This document shows, in pieces, positions 25,673 to 35,032 of a DNA stretch of 64,000 nucleotides. Location: positions 4,898,001-4,962,000 of the forward strand of contig NZ_CP019510.1 in assembly GCF_002002885.1 (NCBI RefSeq), given 5' to 3'. Origin of the DNA: Janthinobacterium sp. LM6 (GTDB taxonomy: Bacteria > Pseudomonadota > Gammaproteobacteria > Burkholderiales > Burkholderiaceae_D). The translations under genes were made by a program, and so were the position numbers. The notes beneath the pieces were generated by a model. The model had not been told where the DNA came from. It saw nothing but the letters and a program-made list of their open reading frames with translations, and did not search any database. Numbering within the stretch: position 1 is the stretch's first letter; every line of letters begins with the position of its first letter.

Positions 25673-27685
25673 TTACTGCATTGCCTGCTTCAAGCCCGGC
25701 GCGAACTCGGCGCCATGCTTGACCTGCGCGGTGGAGGCCTTCAGCGTGGTGCCGATCGGCTCGGCGCGGCCCGTCAGGCATTGACCCAGGAAGTTTTCCG
25801 TCACCGCATTGAAGGCGATGTTGTTCACGGGCCGGGCAAAGCCATGGCCTTCGTCGGGGAACAGCACGTAGGTGACGGGGATATTTTTCGCCGCCATGGC
25901 CGCCACGATCTGGTCCGATTCGGCCACGTTGACGCGCGGGTCGTTCGCGCCCTGGCCGATCAGCAGCGGGCGCTGGATATTCTGCGCAAAGTTCAGCGGC
26001 GAACGCTCCTTCAGCAGCGCCTTGCCCTCTTCCGTCGTCGGGTCGCCCATGCGCTTGTAAAACTGCTGCTTGCCCGCTTCCCAGTACGGCGGGATGGTTT
26101 GCAGCAGGGTAAACAGGTTCGACGGGCCGACGATGTCGACGCCGCAGGCAAACGTCGTCGGCGTGAACGCCATGCCGGCCAGGGTGGCGTAGCCGCCATA
26201 CGAGCCGCCCATGATGGCCACCTTGTCGGCCGTCGTCACGCCGCTCTGCACCGCCCATTGCACGGCGTCGAGCAAGTCGTCATGCATCTTGCGGCCCCAC
26301 TGCAGGTCGCCGGCCGAGATGAATTGCTTGCCGAAGCCCGTCGAGCCCCGGTAATTCACGGACAGCACCGCATAGCCGCGGTTGGCCAGCCATTGATGGT
26401 AGCTGTTATAGCCATAGGTATCGCGCGCCCACGGGCCGCCATGCACCAGCAGAACCATCGGCACCGCCTGCGACGGCACGCCGCCGGCGCCCGCCTTCGA
26501 TGCCTGCGGCAAGGTCAGATAGGAGACCAGGGTCAGGCCGTCGCGCGCCTTGATTTGCTGCGGATACATGGGCACCAATGGCGCGCCTTCCAGCTCGGGC
26601 CGCGTCACGTACAGCTGCGTGAGCTTTTTGCTCTTGCGGTCGTACAGCCAGCTCGAGGCCGGCGCCGTGACGGCATCGACGCCCACCAGCCATTTGTCAT
26701 CGGCGTCCGTGCGCGACGTCACGTTGAACTGGCCCTTGGCATGCTTCTTCAGGAAGGCCAGGTCGGCCTTCAGCTCATCCGTCAGCGGCAGGTATTCGTG
26801 CTGCAGATAGTCGACGGAATACGCCTGCACCCTGCCTGTGCGCGTGTCGTACAGCGCGTCGGAAATGTCGGCGCGCGGGTCTTGCGCCACCACCGTGGTC
26901 TTGCCGCTGGCCACGTCCTGCGCCAGCAGCGCCGAAGTATTGCGGCCGCGCGAATCGGTCCAGTACAAGGTCTTGCCATCGACCGTAAAGCCCAGCGGCG
27001 ACGTCGTCTGCGCATCTTCCAGGCCGACCTCGGCCAGCGGCGTGCTCTCGGCCTTGCCGTCCGTTATGCGGAAGTACTGCATGCCGCCATCGGCGCGCGC
27101 CTTGCTGGCGATGCGCACGTTGAGCAGCTCATCGGCCACATAGCCGCCATAGCCATCGTTCTGCAGCACCAGGGTCAGCTTGCCGCTGGCCAGGTCCAGG
27201 CTGTACACGTCGTGCCAGCGCGCATCGCGGTTATTGATGCCGATCAAAATGCGATCCTTCACCTTACTGCTGATCTGGACGATGCGCACGCGGGTCTTCT
27301 CGAACGGCGTGTAGTTGATCTGCTTGCCGCTCACGACATTCACGCCGTACAGCAGGAAGTTTTCATCGCCGCCCTTGTCCTGGATGAACAGCAGGGTTGT
27401 CGAATCGGGCGACCAGAAGCTGCTGCGGATGGGCCGCACCTTTTCTTCCGTCAGCGGGCGCGCCTGCGCCGGATTGCTGGCCGGCGCCACCCACACATTG
27501 AGCACGCCGTCGCGCGGCGCGATCCACGACAGCCACTTGCCATCCGGGCTGATGCGCCCGCCGGACTTGCTGGGATTGCCAAACAGCTTGGCACGCTCGA
27601 TCAGCGGCGTGTCATTGACAGGAGCTTGGGCGTGCGCCGGCAGAGCGCTGGCGAACAACAGGACAGGCAGGACATAGCGAATCAT
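25673..27685 (-). CDS. Secreted S9-family prolyl oligopeptidase / dipeptidyl aminopeptidase
   Basis: A serine peptidase of about 670 residues. The signal peptide ends near ALPAHA, so it is periplasmic or exported. The N-terminal half is a WD/beta-propeller-like region (SPDGKWLSWIAPRDG, repeated DG/DS turns); the C-terminal alpha/beta-hydrolase domain carries LLVHGGPWARD, the nucleophile elbow GGSYGG (Ser near 494), GANDPRV (Asp near 580) and DEGHGF (His near 612). ATG 27685 is preferred to a GTG at 27691 because GAGG then sits five bases upstream. It stands alone, upstream of nothing on its strand. Substrate is inferred only as short, often Pro- or Ala-containing peptides. Confidence 0.92.
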   Translation of the reverse strand: MIRYVLPVLLFASALPAHAQAPVNDTPLIERAKLFGNPSKSGGRISPDGKWLSWIAPRDGVLNVWVAPASNPAQARPLTEEKVRPIRSSFWSPDSTTLLFIQDKGGDENFLLYGVNVVSGKQINYTPFEKTRVRIVQISSKVKDRILIGINNRDARWHDVYSLDLASGKLTLVLQNDGYGGYVADELLNVRIASKARADGGMQYFRITDGKAESTPLAEVGLEDAQTTSPLGFTVDGKTLYWTDSRGRNTSALLAQDVASGKTTVVAQDPRADISDALYDTRTGRVQAYSVDYLQHEYLPLTDELKADLAFLKKHAKGQFNVTSRTDADDKWLVGVDAVTAPASSWLYDRKSKKLTQLYVTRPELEGAPLVPMYPQQIKARDGLTLVSYLTLPQASKAGAGGVPSQAVPMVLLVHGGPWARDTYGYNSYHQWLANRGYAVLSVNYRGSTGFGKQFISAGDLQWGRKMHDDLLDAVQWAVQSGVTTADKVAIMGGSYGGYATLAGMAFTPTTFACGVDIVGPSNLFTLLQTIPPYWEAGKQQFYKRMGDPTTEEGKALLKERSPLNFAQNIQRPLLIGQGANDPRVNVAESDQIVAAMAAKNIPVTYVLFPDEGHGFARPVNNIAFNAVTENFLGQCLTGRAEPIGTTLKASTAQVKHGAEFAPGLKQAMQ

Positions 27686-27867
27686 GGACACCTCATGGTT
27701 GATGAATGAAGGGAAATTTCACACGTGCATGTGCCAGCACATCATAGGCCAAAGCCATATTGCCATGTTGACTACGCGACAGGGGACGAAAATCGGGGGA
27801 CAGAATGGTGGAAAAAGGGGATGGAATGCACGGCGAATGATGCATGCCGTCATGGCGATGGCCGGCA

Positions 27868-27899
27868 GAAAAGAAAAAGGCCACTCCGAAGAGTGGCCT
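27868..27899 (-). terminator. Terminator of the tRNA-Pro gene
   Basis: On the minus strand AGGCCACTC-TTCG-GAGTGGCCT forms a 9-bp stem with a UUCG loop, followed by a T-rich tract. It lies 17 bases past the CCA end of the tRNA. Confidence 0.88.
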
Positions 27900-27915
27900 A
27901 AGTCCTTGAATCTAA

Positions 27916-27992
27916 TGGTCGGGGCGAGAAGATTCGAACTTCCGACCCCATGCACCCCATGCATGTACGCTACCAGGCTGCGCTACGCCCCG
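27916..27992 (-). tRNA. tRNA-Pro (anticodon GGG)
   Basis: The minus strand folds into a full cloverleaf of 77 bases with encoded CCA: acceptor CGGGGCG/CGCCCCG, D-stem GCGC/GCGT, anticodon stem CATGC/GCATG around loop ATGGGGT (anticodon GGG, reading CCC/CCT), T-stem GGAAG/CTTCT with TTCGAAT loop, discriminator A. Single tRNA, not part of a cluster. No attachment-site duplication was noticed next to it. Confidence 0.95.
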
Positions 27993-28094
27993 ACGAGGTG
28001 GGAATTATAGCAGAGGCTTTTAGGTTTTTGCCATGCTTTGCGCATGATTCATATCGAACTGCGCAAACTTTTTTGCATGGCCCTGGCAAGCGGC

Positions 28095-28709
28095 CTATTC
28101 GTTCAGCAGCAGCGCCGTCAGGACGATGCGGAAGCCGGCGATCAGCGGCTCGACTTTCACGTCCGGATTGTGAATGAAGCGCACGGGCAAGCCTTGGTAC
28201 ATGGCGACCAGCGCATTCAGGCGGCCTTGCAGCATCTCTTCATCGGCCGGCAAGCCGCGCTTGATGCGCGCATCGCGGATGATGGAGAGAAACAGCTGGC
28301 GCGAGCGCTGGTCCGAGCATTGCAGCATGTCGGCGATCACCGGATTGCGCGATGCTTCGGCGAAGATTTCCAGCGGCATCATCCACGTTGTCGGGTCCAG
28401 CGCTTCGAGCACATGCTCGCCCGCATTGTCGATCACGGCCTGCAGCGGATCTTCGCGCTGCGCCAGGTCCTGCATCAGGTTCGACACCCGCTCCGTATTC
28501 TGCATGACGAAGGCGGCAATGATCGCATCCTTGCTGTCAAAATAATTATAGATATGGCCCGCGCTCATGCCGGCCGCTTTCGAGATCTCGGCCATGCTGG
28601 CGCCGTGAAAGCCGCGGCGGCTGAAACAGCTTTCGGCCGCATCGAGCACCTGCTTGCGCCGCGTGTTGGCGCGCTCGGGATCCGGATGCTTCTTTTCAAC
28701 TTGGTTCAT
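28095..28709 (-). CDS. TetR/AcrR-family repressor of the RND efflux operon
   Basis: A 204-residue regulator. The N-terminal TetR helix-turn-helix is clear: ANTRRKQVLDAAESCFSRRG, then MAEISKAAGMSAGHIYNYFDSKDAI (about residues 15-62). The rest is a helical ligand-binding domain. Start chosen at ATG 28709 (MNQVEKKHPDPERAN) rather than an upstream TTG/ATG. It is the last gene, on the same strand, of the adapter-pump-channel operon, 62 bases after the channel gene with a hairpin between them. A TetR-type palindrome lies in the operon promoter at 34679-34696, suggesting autoregulated repression. Inducer unknown. Confidence 0.88.
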   Translation of the reverse strand: MNQVEKKHPDPERANTRRKQVLDAAESCFSRRGFHGASMAEISKAAGMSAGHIYNYFDSKDAIIAAFVMQNTERVSNLMQDLAQREDPLQAVIDNAGEHVLEALDPTTWMMPLEIFAEASRNPVIADMLQCSDQRSRQLFLSIIRDARIKRGLPADEEMLQGRLNALVAMYQGLPVRFIHNPDVKVEPLIAGFRIVLTALLLNE

Positions 28710-28726
28710 GATTTTCCAGTAGCGCG

Positions 28727-28754
28727 CCGGCCCTGCCCTTGCGGGCAAGGCCGG
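28727..28754 (-). terminator. Hairpin between efflux channel gene and tetR
   Basis: CCGGCC-c-TGCCC pairs with GGGCA-a-GGCCGG around a TTGC loop. It lies just past the channel gene stop, with ATTTT eight to twelve bases after its minus-strand end. It may partly terminate transcription and keep repressor levels below pump levels. Confidence 0.5.
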
Positions 28755-28771
28755 CGTCGGCGTCCCCGTGA

Positions 28772-30220
28772 TTATTGGACGCCGCCAGCCGCCGCGACGG
28801 CTGTCTGCTCAGGCTGCCAACCGCCGCCCAGCACCTTGTACAAGGTCACCAGGTTGGTCGATTTGGCCAGGCGCGCCGTGATCAGGCTTTGCTGCGCCGT
28901 GTACAGCGCGCGCTGGGCCACCAGGGCGTTCAGGTAGGACTCGGCGCCCTGCTTGTAGCGCGCGTCGTGGATGGTGTAGCTCTTCGTCGACGCCTCGACC
29001 AGCGAGACCTGCGATTGCAGGCGCTCGTCGATGGTGCCGCGCTGGGCCAGCGCATCGGACACTTCGCGGAAGGCGACCTGAATCGCCTTTTCGTATTGCG
29101 CCACGGAAATTTCACGCTGCACCTTGGCGATATCGAGGTTGGCGCGGTTCACGCCGCCATCGAAGATCGGCAAGCTGATCTGCGGAATAAAGCTCCACGT
29201 GCCGCTGCCCGCCTTGAACAGGCCCGACAGGTTGTCGCTGACCGAACCGGCCGTGGCCGTCAGCGAAATGCGCGGGAAGAACGCCGCGCGCGCCGCGCCG
29301 ATGTTGGCGTTGGCAGCGCGCAAGGTGCGCTCGGCCGCCAGCACGTCGGGACGGCGTTGCAGCACGTCCGACGGCACGCCGGACGGAATGTCCGCCAGGG
29401 CCGTCACGGCGCCGAACTCGGCTGGCGGCAGCAGGTCGGCCGGCACGGGGCCGCCCACCAGCAGGACAAGCGCGTTTTGATCCAGCGCAACCTGGCTCGT
29501 GAAGACCGCCACGTCGGAACGGGCCGACTCGACGCTGGTCTGGGCATCGTACTTGTCCAGGCCGGAAGTCGCACCGGCACTGAAGCGGCGCACGGCCAGG
29601 TCATACGACGACTGCTGGCTCTTCAGGGTGTCCTGCGCCACGCGCAGGCGCTGCTGGTCGGCCACCAGGTTCAGATAGGTACTGGCCACTTCGGCCACCA
29701 GGCTGATCTGCTGTGCGCGGCGGGCTTCTTCCGTGCCCAGGTATTGCTCCAGCGCACTGTCGGACAGGCTGCGCACGCGGCCGAAGAAGTCCAGCTCATA
29801 AGCCGATACGCCCAGGTTCGCCGTGTACTGGCGGTTGATGGACGCTTCGCCCGTCGGGCTGGCGTTTTTCGAAATGCGCGTGGCCGACTGGCCGCCGGAC
29901 GCCGACAGGGTCGGGATCAGCGCGGCGCGTTCGATGCCGTAGGTGGCGCGCGCCTTCTCGATGTTGAGGATCGAGACGCGCAGGTCGCGGTTGTTGGCCA
30001 GCGCCAGTTCCAGTACCTGGCGCAGGCGCGCATCGGCAAAGAACTCGCGCCAGGCGACGTCCGCCACCGGCTTGGCATCGGCGGCGGCCGTGTCGGCCTT
30101 GTAGGAAGGGCCCGTTGGCCAGCTCGTGGGCGCCGGCGCTGCCGGACGCTCGTACGTGGGAGCCAGGCTGCAACCGGCCAGCAAGGCCAGCGCCGCCATG
30201 GAGAGTAGCGATTTTTTCAT
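28772..30220 (-). CDS. RND efflux outer-membrane channel lipoprotein (OprM/NodT-like)
   Basis: A TolC-family trimeric channel component. Lipobox ALLAGC gives Cys17 when translation starts at ATG 30220 (an ATG at 30232 overlaps the pump gene but leaves its ribosome-binding site too close). Conserved marks include YERPAAPAP after the lipid site, the two OEP repeats ([23 protein letters not shown]; later [21 protein letters not shown], the typical RPD motif), and [22 protein letters not shown]. Starts one base after the pump stop codon, indicating translational coupling. The protein should dock on the adapter and pump encoded upstream. Confidence 0.93.
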   Translation of the reverse strand: MKKSLLSMAALALLAGCSLAPTYERPAAPAPTSWPTGPSYKADTAAADAKPVADVAWREFFADARLRQVLELALANNRDLRVSILNIEKARATYGIERAALIPTLSASGGQSATRISKNASPTGEASINRQYTANLGVSAYELDFFGRVRSLSDSALEQYLGTEEARRAQQISLVAEVASTYLNLVADQQRLRVAQDTLKSQQSSYDLAVRRFSAGATSGLDKYDAQTSVESARSDVAVFTSQVALDQNALVLLVGGPVPADLLPPAEFGAVTALADIPSGVPSDVLQRRPDVLAAERTLRAANANIGAARAAFFPRISLTATAGSVSDNLSGLFKAGSGTWSFIPQISLPIFDGGVNRANLDIAKVQREISVAQYEKAIQVAFREVSDALAQRGTIDERLQSQVSLVEASTKSYTIHDARYKQGAESYLNALVAQRALYTAQQSLITARLAKSTNLVTLYKVLGGGWQPEQTAVAAAGGVQ

Positions 30221-30221
30221 A

Positions 30222-33200
30222 TTAATGTGCATCCTTGGAAAGCGTGACGGCTGGCGAACCAGGCGTCGCCGGCGTGGCGGGTGCGTCCGGCTTCGAGAAG
30301 AAGCCGCGCACCAGCACGAAGAACACCGGCACGAAGAAGATACCGAGGAAGGTGGCCGTCAACATACCGCCCAGCACGCCGATACCGATGGCGTTCTGGC
30401 TGCCGGAACCGGCGCCGCTGGAAATAGCCAGTGGCAACACGCCCAGGCCGAAGGCAATCGAGGTCATCAGAATCGGACGCAGACGCAGACGCACCGCATG
30501 CAAGGTCGCGTCCAGCAGCGACATGCCCGATTCCTGCATTTCCTTGGCGAATTCGACGATCAGAATCGCATTCTTCGCCGACAGGCCCACCACCGTGAGC
30601 AAGCCCACCTGGAAGTACACGTCGTTCGACAGGCCGAAGAACCAGGTGCCCAGCACGGCGCCGATCACGCCCAGCGGTACCACCAGCAGCACGGAGAACG
30701 GAATCGACCAGCTTTCATACAGCGCGGCCAGGCACAGGAACACGATCAGCAGGGACAGCGCGTACAGCTGCGGCGTCTGCGAACCGGATTCGCGCTCTTC
30801 CAGCGATACGCCGGTCCAGCTGAAGCCGATGCCAGGCGGCAACTTGGCCACCATCTCTTCCATCGCGTTCATGGCGGCGCCCGTGCTTTGGCCCGGCGCC
30901 GGCGTACCCAGGATCTCTACCGACGGCAAGCCGTTGTAGCGTTCCAGGCGTGGCGACGCGTAAATCCACTTGCCGGTGGCGAAGGCCGAGAACGGCACCA
31001 TCTGGCCAGCGGTATTGCGCACGAACCACTTGTTCAAGTCTTCCGGCAGCATGCGCGAACTGGCGTCACCCTGGATGAACACTTTCTTCACGCGGCCACG
31101 GTCGAGGAAATCGTTCACATATGAACTACCCCAGCCGACGCTCAGCACGCGGTTGATTTCCGATATCTGCAAGCCCAGCGCGGTAGCTTTCTGCTGGTCG
31201 ATGTCGATCTTGTACTGCGGCGTATCTTCCTGGCCGTTCGGGCGCACGCCGACCATGGCCGGATTTTGCGACGCCATGCCCAGCAACTGGTTACGCGCCG
31301 CCATCAGGGCGTCATGGCCGACACCGCCGATATCCTGCAGCTGCATGTCGAAACCGGTGGCGTTACCCAGCTCCAGCACGGCAGGCGGTGCAAACGTAAA
31401 CACCATCGCATCCTTGATCTGCAACAACTTGCCCATGGCGCGACCGGCCACGGCCGGCGCTTTTTGCGCCACGTCCTTGCGCAGCGACCAGTCTTTCAGG
31501 CGCACGAAGGCGATACCCGTATTCTGGCCGTTACCGCCGAAGCTGAAACCGGCGACGGCAAACACGGAAGCGACGTTGTCTTTCTCGCTGTTCATGAAGT
31601 GGTCTTCGACCTGTTCGATCACTTTCAGGGTGCGCTCTTGCGTGGCGCCCGTCGGCAATTGAATCTGCGTAAACAGGATGCCCTGGTCTTCTTCCGGCAG
31701 GAAGGAGGTCGGCAGGCGCATGAAGACGAACACCAGGCCGGCCAGCAACAGCACATACAACAGCATCGAGCGGGCGCGGTGGCGGATCATGCTGCCGACC
31801 AGGCCCTGGTACTTGTTGCTGCTGCTATCGAAGCTGCGGTTGAACCAGCCGAAGAAGCCCTTGTTCGTCGCGTGATGGCCCTTTTCGACCGGTTTGAGCA
31901 GGGTGGCGCACAGCGCTGGCGTAAACACCAGCGCGACGACGACGGACAGCACCATCGACGACACGATCGTGATCGAGAACTGGCGGTAAATCACGCCCGT
32001 CGAACCGCCGAAGAAGGCCATCGGCACGAACACGGCCGACAGCACCATGGCGATACCGACCAGCGCGCCCGTGATCTGCGTCATGGACTTGCGCGTCGCT
32101 TCCAGCGGCGACAAGCCCTCTTCGCTCATCACGCGCTCGACGTTTTCCACCACCACGATGGCATCGTCGACCAGCAGACCGATGGCCAGCACCATGGCGA
32201 ACATGGTCAGCGTATTGATCGAATAGCCGAAGGCGTTCAGGATGCCGAAGGTACCCAGCAGCACGACCGGCACGGCCATGGTCGGAATCAGGGTGGCGCG
32301 GAAATTCTGCAGGAACAGATACATCACCAGGAACACCAGGATGACCGCTTCGACCAGGGTTTTGACCACTTCTTCGATGGACAGTTTCACGAACGGGGTC
32401 GTGTCGAACGCCACCTGGTAGCTCATGCCTTCAGGAAATTGCTTGCTCAGGTTGCCCAGCATGGCTTTCGCCGCGTTGGCCGTGTCGAGCGCGTTGGCGC
32501 CCGTCGCCAGCTTGATCGCCACGCCGGTTGCCGCATGGCCGTTGTAGCGGGCCACGGTGTTGTAGTTCTCGCGGCCCAGTTCCATGCTGGCCACGTCCTT
32601 CAGGTACACCATGGCGCCGTTGGTCGTGGTTTTCAGCAAGATGGCGCCGAACTGCTCTACCGTTTGCAGACGGCTTTGCGCCGACACGGTGGCGTTCAGC
32701 TGCTGGCCCTTGATGGACGGCGTGCCGCCCAGTTCGCCGGCCGACACTTCCGCATTCTGTGCCTGCACGGCCGTGATCACGTCCGCCGGGGTCAGATTAA
32801 AACTTTGCAGCTTGGCCGGATTGAGCCAGATGCGCATCGCGTACTGCGAACCGAACAGTGTCACGTCGCCCACGCCGGGCACGCGGCTCAGCGGATCGAC
32901 GACGTTGGCGGCCACATAGTCGCTCAAGTCGGTCTGGTCCATCTTGCCGTTTTCGGAAATGAAGCCGAACACCATCAGGAAGTTCTTCGTGGCTTTCGAC
33001 ACGACCAGGCCTTGCTGCGTGACAGCCGTCGGCAGCAGCGGCGTGGCCAGCTGCAGCTTGTTCTGTACTTGCACTTGAGCAATATCAGGATTGGTGCCGC
33101 TGGTAAACGTCAAGGTGATGCTGATGCCGCCAGTGGCATCGCTCGACGAGGCCATGTAGCGCAAGCCGTCGATACCCTTCATCTTTTGTTCGATGACCTG

Positions 33201-33386
33201 GGTAACGGCGTCTTCCACGGTCTTGGCGGAGGCGCCAGGGTAGGAGCCGCTGATCGAAATCGACGGCGGAGCAATGCTCGGGTACTGCGCGATCGGCAGG
33301 CTGAGGATCGAAATCACGCCGGCAAGCATGATGACGATCGCGACCACCCAGGCAAAAATCGGGCGGTCAATGAAAAAACGGGCCAT
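30222..33386 (-). CDS. RND multidrug efflux pump, AcrB/MexB-like (HAE1)
   Basis: A 1054-residue inner-membrane proton-driven pump, usual family length. It begins [17 protein letters not shown] and carries the first-helix motif, the TM4 proton-relay stretch ([18 protein letters not shown], with the conserved DD pair), [15 protein letters not shown], and a C-terminal half repeating the fold ([15 protein letters not shown]). Two large periplasmic loops follow TM1 and TM7. AGGAG lies eight bases before the ATG. Middle gene of the adapter-pump-channel operon. Substrates likely include drugs, solvents or other hydrophobic compounds; none can be read from sequence. Confidence 0.96.
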   Translation of the reverse strand: MARFFIDRPIFAWVVAIVIMLAGVISILSLPIAQYPSIAPPSISISGSYPGASAKTVEDAVTQVIEQKMKGIDGLRYMASSSDATGGISITLTFTSGTNPDIAQVQVQNKLQLATPLLPTAVTQQGLVVSKATKNFLMVFGFISENGKMDQTDLSDYVAANVVDPLSRVPGVGDVTLFGSQYAMRIWLNPAKLQSFNLTPADVITAVQAQNAEVSAGELGGTPSIKGQQLNATVSAQSRLQTVEQFGAILLKTTTNGAMVYLKDVASMELGRENYNTVARYNGHAATGVAIKLATGANALDTANAAKAMLGNLSKQFPEGMSYQVAFDTTPFVKLSIEEVVKTLVEAVILVFLVMYLFLQNFRATLIPTMAVPVVLLGTFGILNAFGYSINTLTMFAMVLAIGLLVDDAIVVVENVERVMSEEGLSPLEATRKSMTQITGALVGIAMVLSAVFVPMAFFGGSTGVIYRQFSITIVSSMVLSVVVALVFTPALCATLLKPVEKGHHATNKGFFGWFNRSFDSSSNKYQGLVGSMIRHRARSMLLYVLLLAGLVFVFMRLPTSFLPEEDQGILFTQIQLPTGATQERTLKVIEQVEDHFMNSEKDNVASVFAVAGFSFGGNGQNTGIAFVRLKDWSLRKDVAQKAPAVAGRAMGKLLQIKDAMVFTFAPPAVLELGNATGFDMQLQDIGGVGHDALMAARNQLLGMASQNPAMVGVRPNGQEDTPQYKIDIDQQKATALGLQISEINRVLSVGWGSSYVNDFLDRGRVKKVFIQGDASSRMLPEDLNKWFVRNTAGQMVPFSAFATGKWIYASPRLERYNGLPSVEILGTPAPGQSTGAAMNAMEEMVAKLPPGIGFSWTGVSLEERESGSQTPQLYALSLLIVFLCLAALYESWSIPFSVLLVVPLGVIGAVLGTWFFGLSNDVYFQVGLLTVVGLSAKNAILIVEFAKEMQESGMSLLDATLHAVRLRLRPILMTSIAFGLGVLPLAISSGAGSGSQNAIGIGVLGGMLTATFLGIFFVPVFFVLVRGFFSKPDAPATPATPGSPAVTLSKDAH

Positions 33387-33401
33387 TAATATTCTCCTGA
33401 A

Positions 33402-34610
33402 TTAGTGGGCGCTGGCAGCCGATGCGGCGGCAGAGGCGGCAGCGGCAGGCGCGTCAGCAGCCTTGGCCGGCACGGCAACGGCTGGTGCGCCTGGCTTGAC
33501 TTTTTGCAAGCCTTCCACGATCACGCGGTCGCCTGCGGCCAGGCCGGACGTTACCAGCCAGTTGGTGCCGACGGTGCCGCTGGTGGTCAGTACGCGTTGC
33601 TCGACCTTGTTTTCCTTGTTCAGGATCAAGGCGGTTGCCTGGCCCTTCTGATTGCGCGTCACGCCCACTTGCGGCACGGTGATGGCTTTTTCATCGACGC
33701 CCGTTTCCAGCTGGGCACGTACGTACATGCCTGGCAGCAATTCGCCTTTCGGGTTCGGGAACAGCGCGCGCAAGATCACGTTGCCGGTGGTCGGATCGAC
33801 CGTCACGCCAGCGAACTGCAGCTTGCCCGGTTCGCTGTACTTGCTGCCATCCGGCAGAATCAGGTCGACCTTGGCCTGGCCTTCGCCGACTTTTTTCAGC
33901 GAGCCGTCGGCCATCTGGCGCTTCAGGCGCAGCAGATCCGTGCTCGACTGGGTCACGTCGACATACATCGGATCGAGTTGCTGCACGGTGGTCAGCGCGT
34001 CGGCCTGGCCCGCCGTGACCAGCGCGCCGGCCGTCACGGTCGAGCGGCTGGTGCGGCCGCTGATCGGCGCCGTCACGGTGCTGTATTTCAGGTTGATGTT
34101 TGCCGTTTCCAGCGCCGCAGTGGCGGACTCGACGTCTGCCTTGGCTTGCTCGAACGCAGCGACGGCATCGTCGTATTCCTGGCGGCTCACGCCTTCGATG
34201 GCAACCAGTTCCTTGTAGCGCGAGGCTTTCGGACCGGCCGTCAGCAGGTTGGCCTTGGCTTTCGACAGCGCGGCCTTGGCCGAATTGTAGGCCGCCTGGT
34301 AGGTGGCGGGGTCGATCTGATACAGGGCCGTGCCGGCTTTCACATCGCTGCCTTCGACGAACAGGCGCTTCTGGATCAAGCCGCCGACTTGCGGGCGCAC
34401 ATCGGCGACCTGGTAGGCATTCGTACGGCCGGGCAATTCGGTGCTCATCGGCAACGCGGCCGGATTAACAGTAAACACGACCACCTGCGGCGCTTGCTGC
34501 GCGTGAGGTGCTTCCTGTTTTTTACTGCAGCCGGCCATGATTACAGTGGCGCACAGAACGGCAATAGCGCCGCTCGTACGCGGCGACGTCAAGGAAAATG
34601 TTGGTTGCAT
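33402..34610 (-). CDS. RND efflux periplasmic adapter lipoprotein (AcrA/MexA-like)
   Basis: A membrane-fusion protein bridging pump and channel. Lipobox VIMAGC gives Cys28. Then come the lipoyl/barrel-sandwich halves (VRPQVGGLIQKRLFVEGSDVKAG...YSTVTAPISGRTSRS), an intervening alpha-helical hairpin (about 100-165, KAALSKAKANLL, AFEQAKADVESATAALE), a beta-barrel domain and the membrane-proximal domain (LLPGMYVRAQLE, VPQVGVTRNQKGQATALIL). The C-terminus is a low-complexity Ala tail of ~30 residues. First gene of the operon, 15 bases before the pump gene; its promoter region carries a TetR-like operator. Confidence 0.94.
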   Translation of the reverse strand: MQPTFSLTSPRTSGAIAVLCATVIMAGCSKKQEAPHAQQAPQVVVFTVNPAALPMSTELPGRTNAYQVADVRPQVGGLIQKRLFVEGSDVKAGTALYQIDPATYQAAYNSAKAALSKAKANLLTAGPKASRYKELVAIEGVSRQEYDDAVAAFEQAKADVESATAALETANINLKYSTVTAPISGRTSRSTVTAGALVTAGQADALTTVQQLDPMYVDVTQSSTDLLRLKRQMADGSLKKVGEGQAKVDLILPDGSKYSEPGKLQFAGVTVDPTTGNVILRALFPNPKGELLPGMYVRAQLETGVDEKAITVPQVGVTRNQKGQATALILNKENKVEQRVLTTSGTVGTNWLVTSGLAAGDRVIVEGLQKVKPGAPAVAVPAKAADAPAAAASAAASAASAH

Positions 34611-35032
34611 CTTGGACTTTCTGAAAAAGAAGCTGGCTAGTGTCGTTAGAAATGACTAAATTTATTAACGCAGATCAAAGAATGAACGATCATTCTAAAA
34701 TCGTCAAGCATCGTTACAATTGAAACATAGTAACTATCAAGCGAATTAAATTATCAATGAGGCAATAAAATGAAGACAGCAACAGCGTCGGCACGCCAGC
34801 CAGGTCGAACAGGAAGCGGGCGGGCGGCGGCAAAACGGCAAAGCGGGAAAGTTGGATTGAATGGTTACTGTAGCAGGGTAATGCGTTTTTTGCTGAAGCC
34901 GTGATCGCGCGCGCAACACTGCCTTGCGCACACACCTCGCCTTCATAAATATTTACCAATGGTATCGAAAAGACATGGCGCGGCGGACGCGCTAGTATAG
35001 TGGCCACAGCGTGGCAAAGCGGGGGCGCAACG
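34611..35032. other. Divergent intergenic region, efflux operon / KaiC operon
   Basis: A 422-bp non-coding stretch. The efflux-side part (34611-34760) is AT-rich and holds the promoter and operator described separately. Further right (34790-34960) several minus-strand frames exist but read as low-quality shadows. The promoter of the KaiC-like gene must lie around 34930-35000; TAGTATAGT at 34993-35001 could be part of its -10. Confidence 0.45.
34679..34707 (-). promoter_or_regulatory. RND operon promoter with TetR-type operator
   Basis: On the minus strand a -35-like TTGACG (34707-34702) is followed after 17 bases by CATTCT (34684-34679) as a weak -10. Between and over them lies AGAATGA-ACGA-TCATTCT (34679-34696), with perfect 7-bp arms, the shape of AcrR/TtgR-class operators. 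A repressor bound here would block RNA polymerase. The operon's own tetR gene is the obvious candidate. Confidence 0.65.

Noticed and set aside
25185-25784. Plus-strand frame of 199 codons
   Set aside because: It overlaps the peptidase 3' end, is Cys/Arg-rich and shows no motif; only its first AT-rich third looks distinctive.
27916-27992. Integration site at tRNA-Pro
   Set aside because: tRNA genes are common targets, but no integrase and no repeat of the tRNA 3' end was found nearby; both flanks carry ordinary chromosomal genes.
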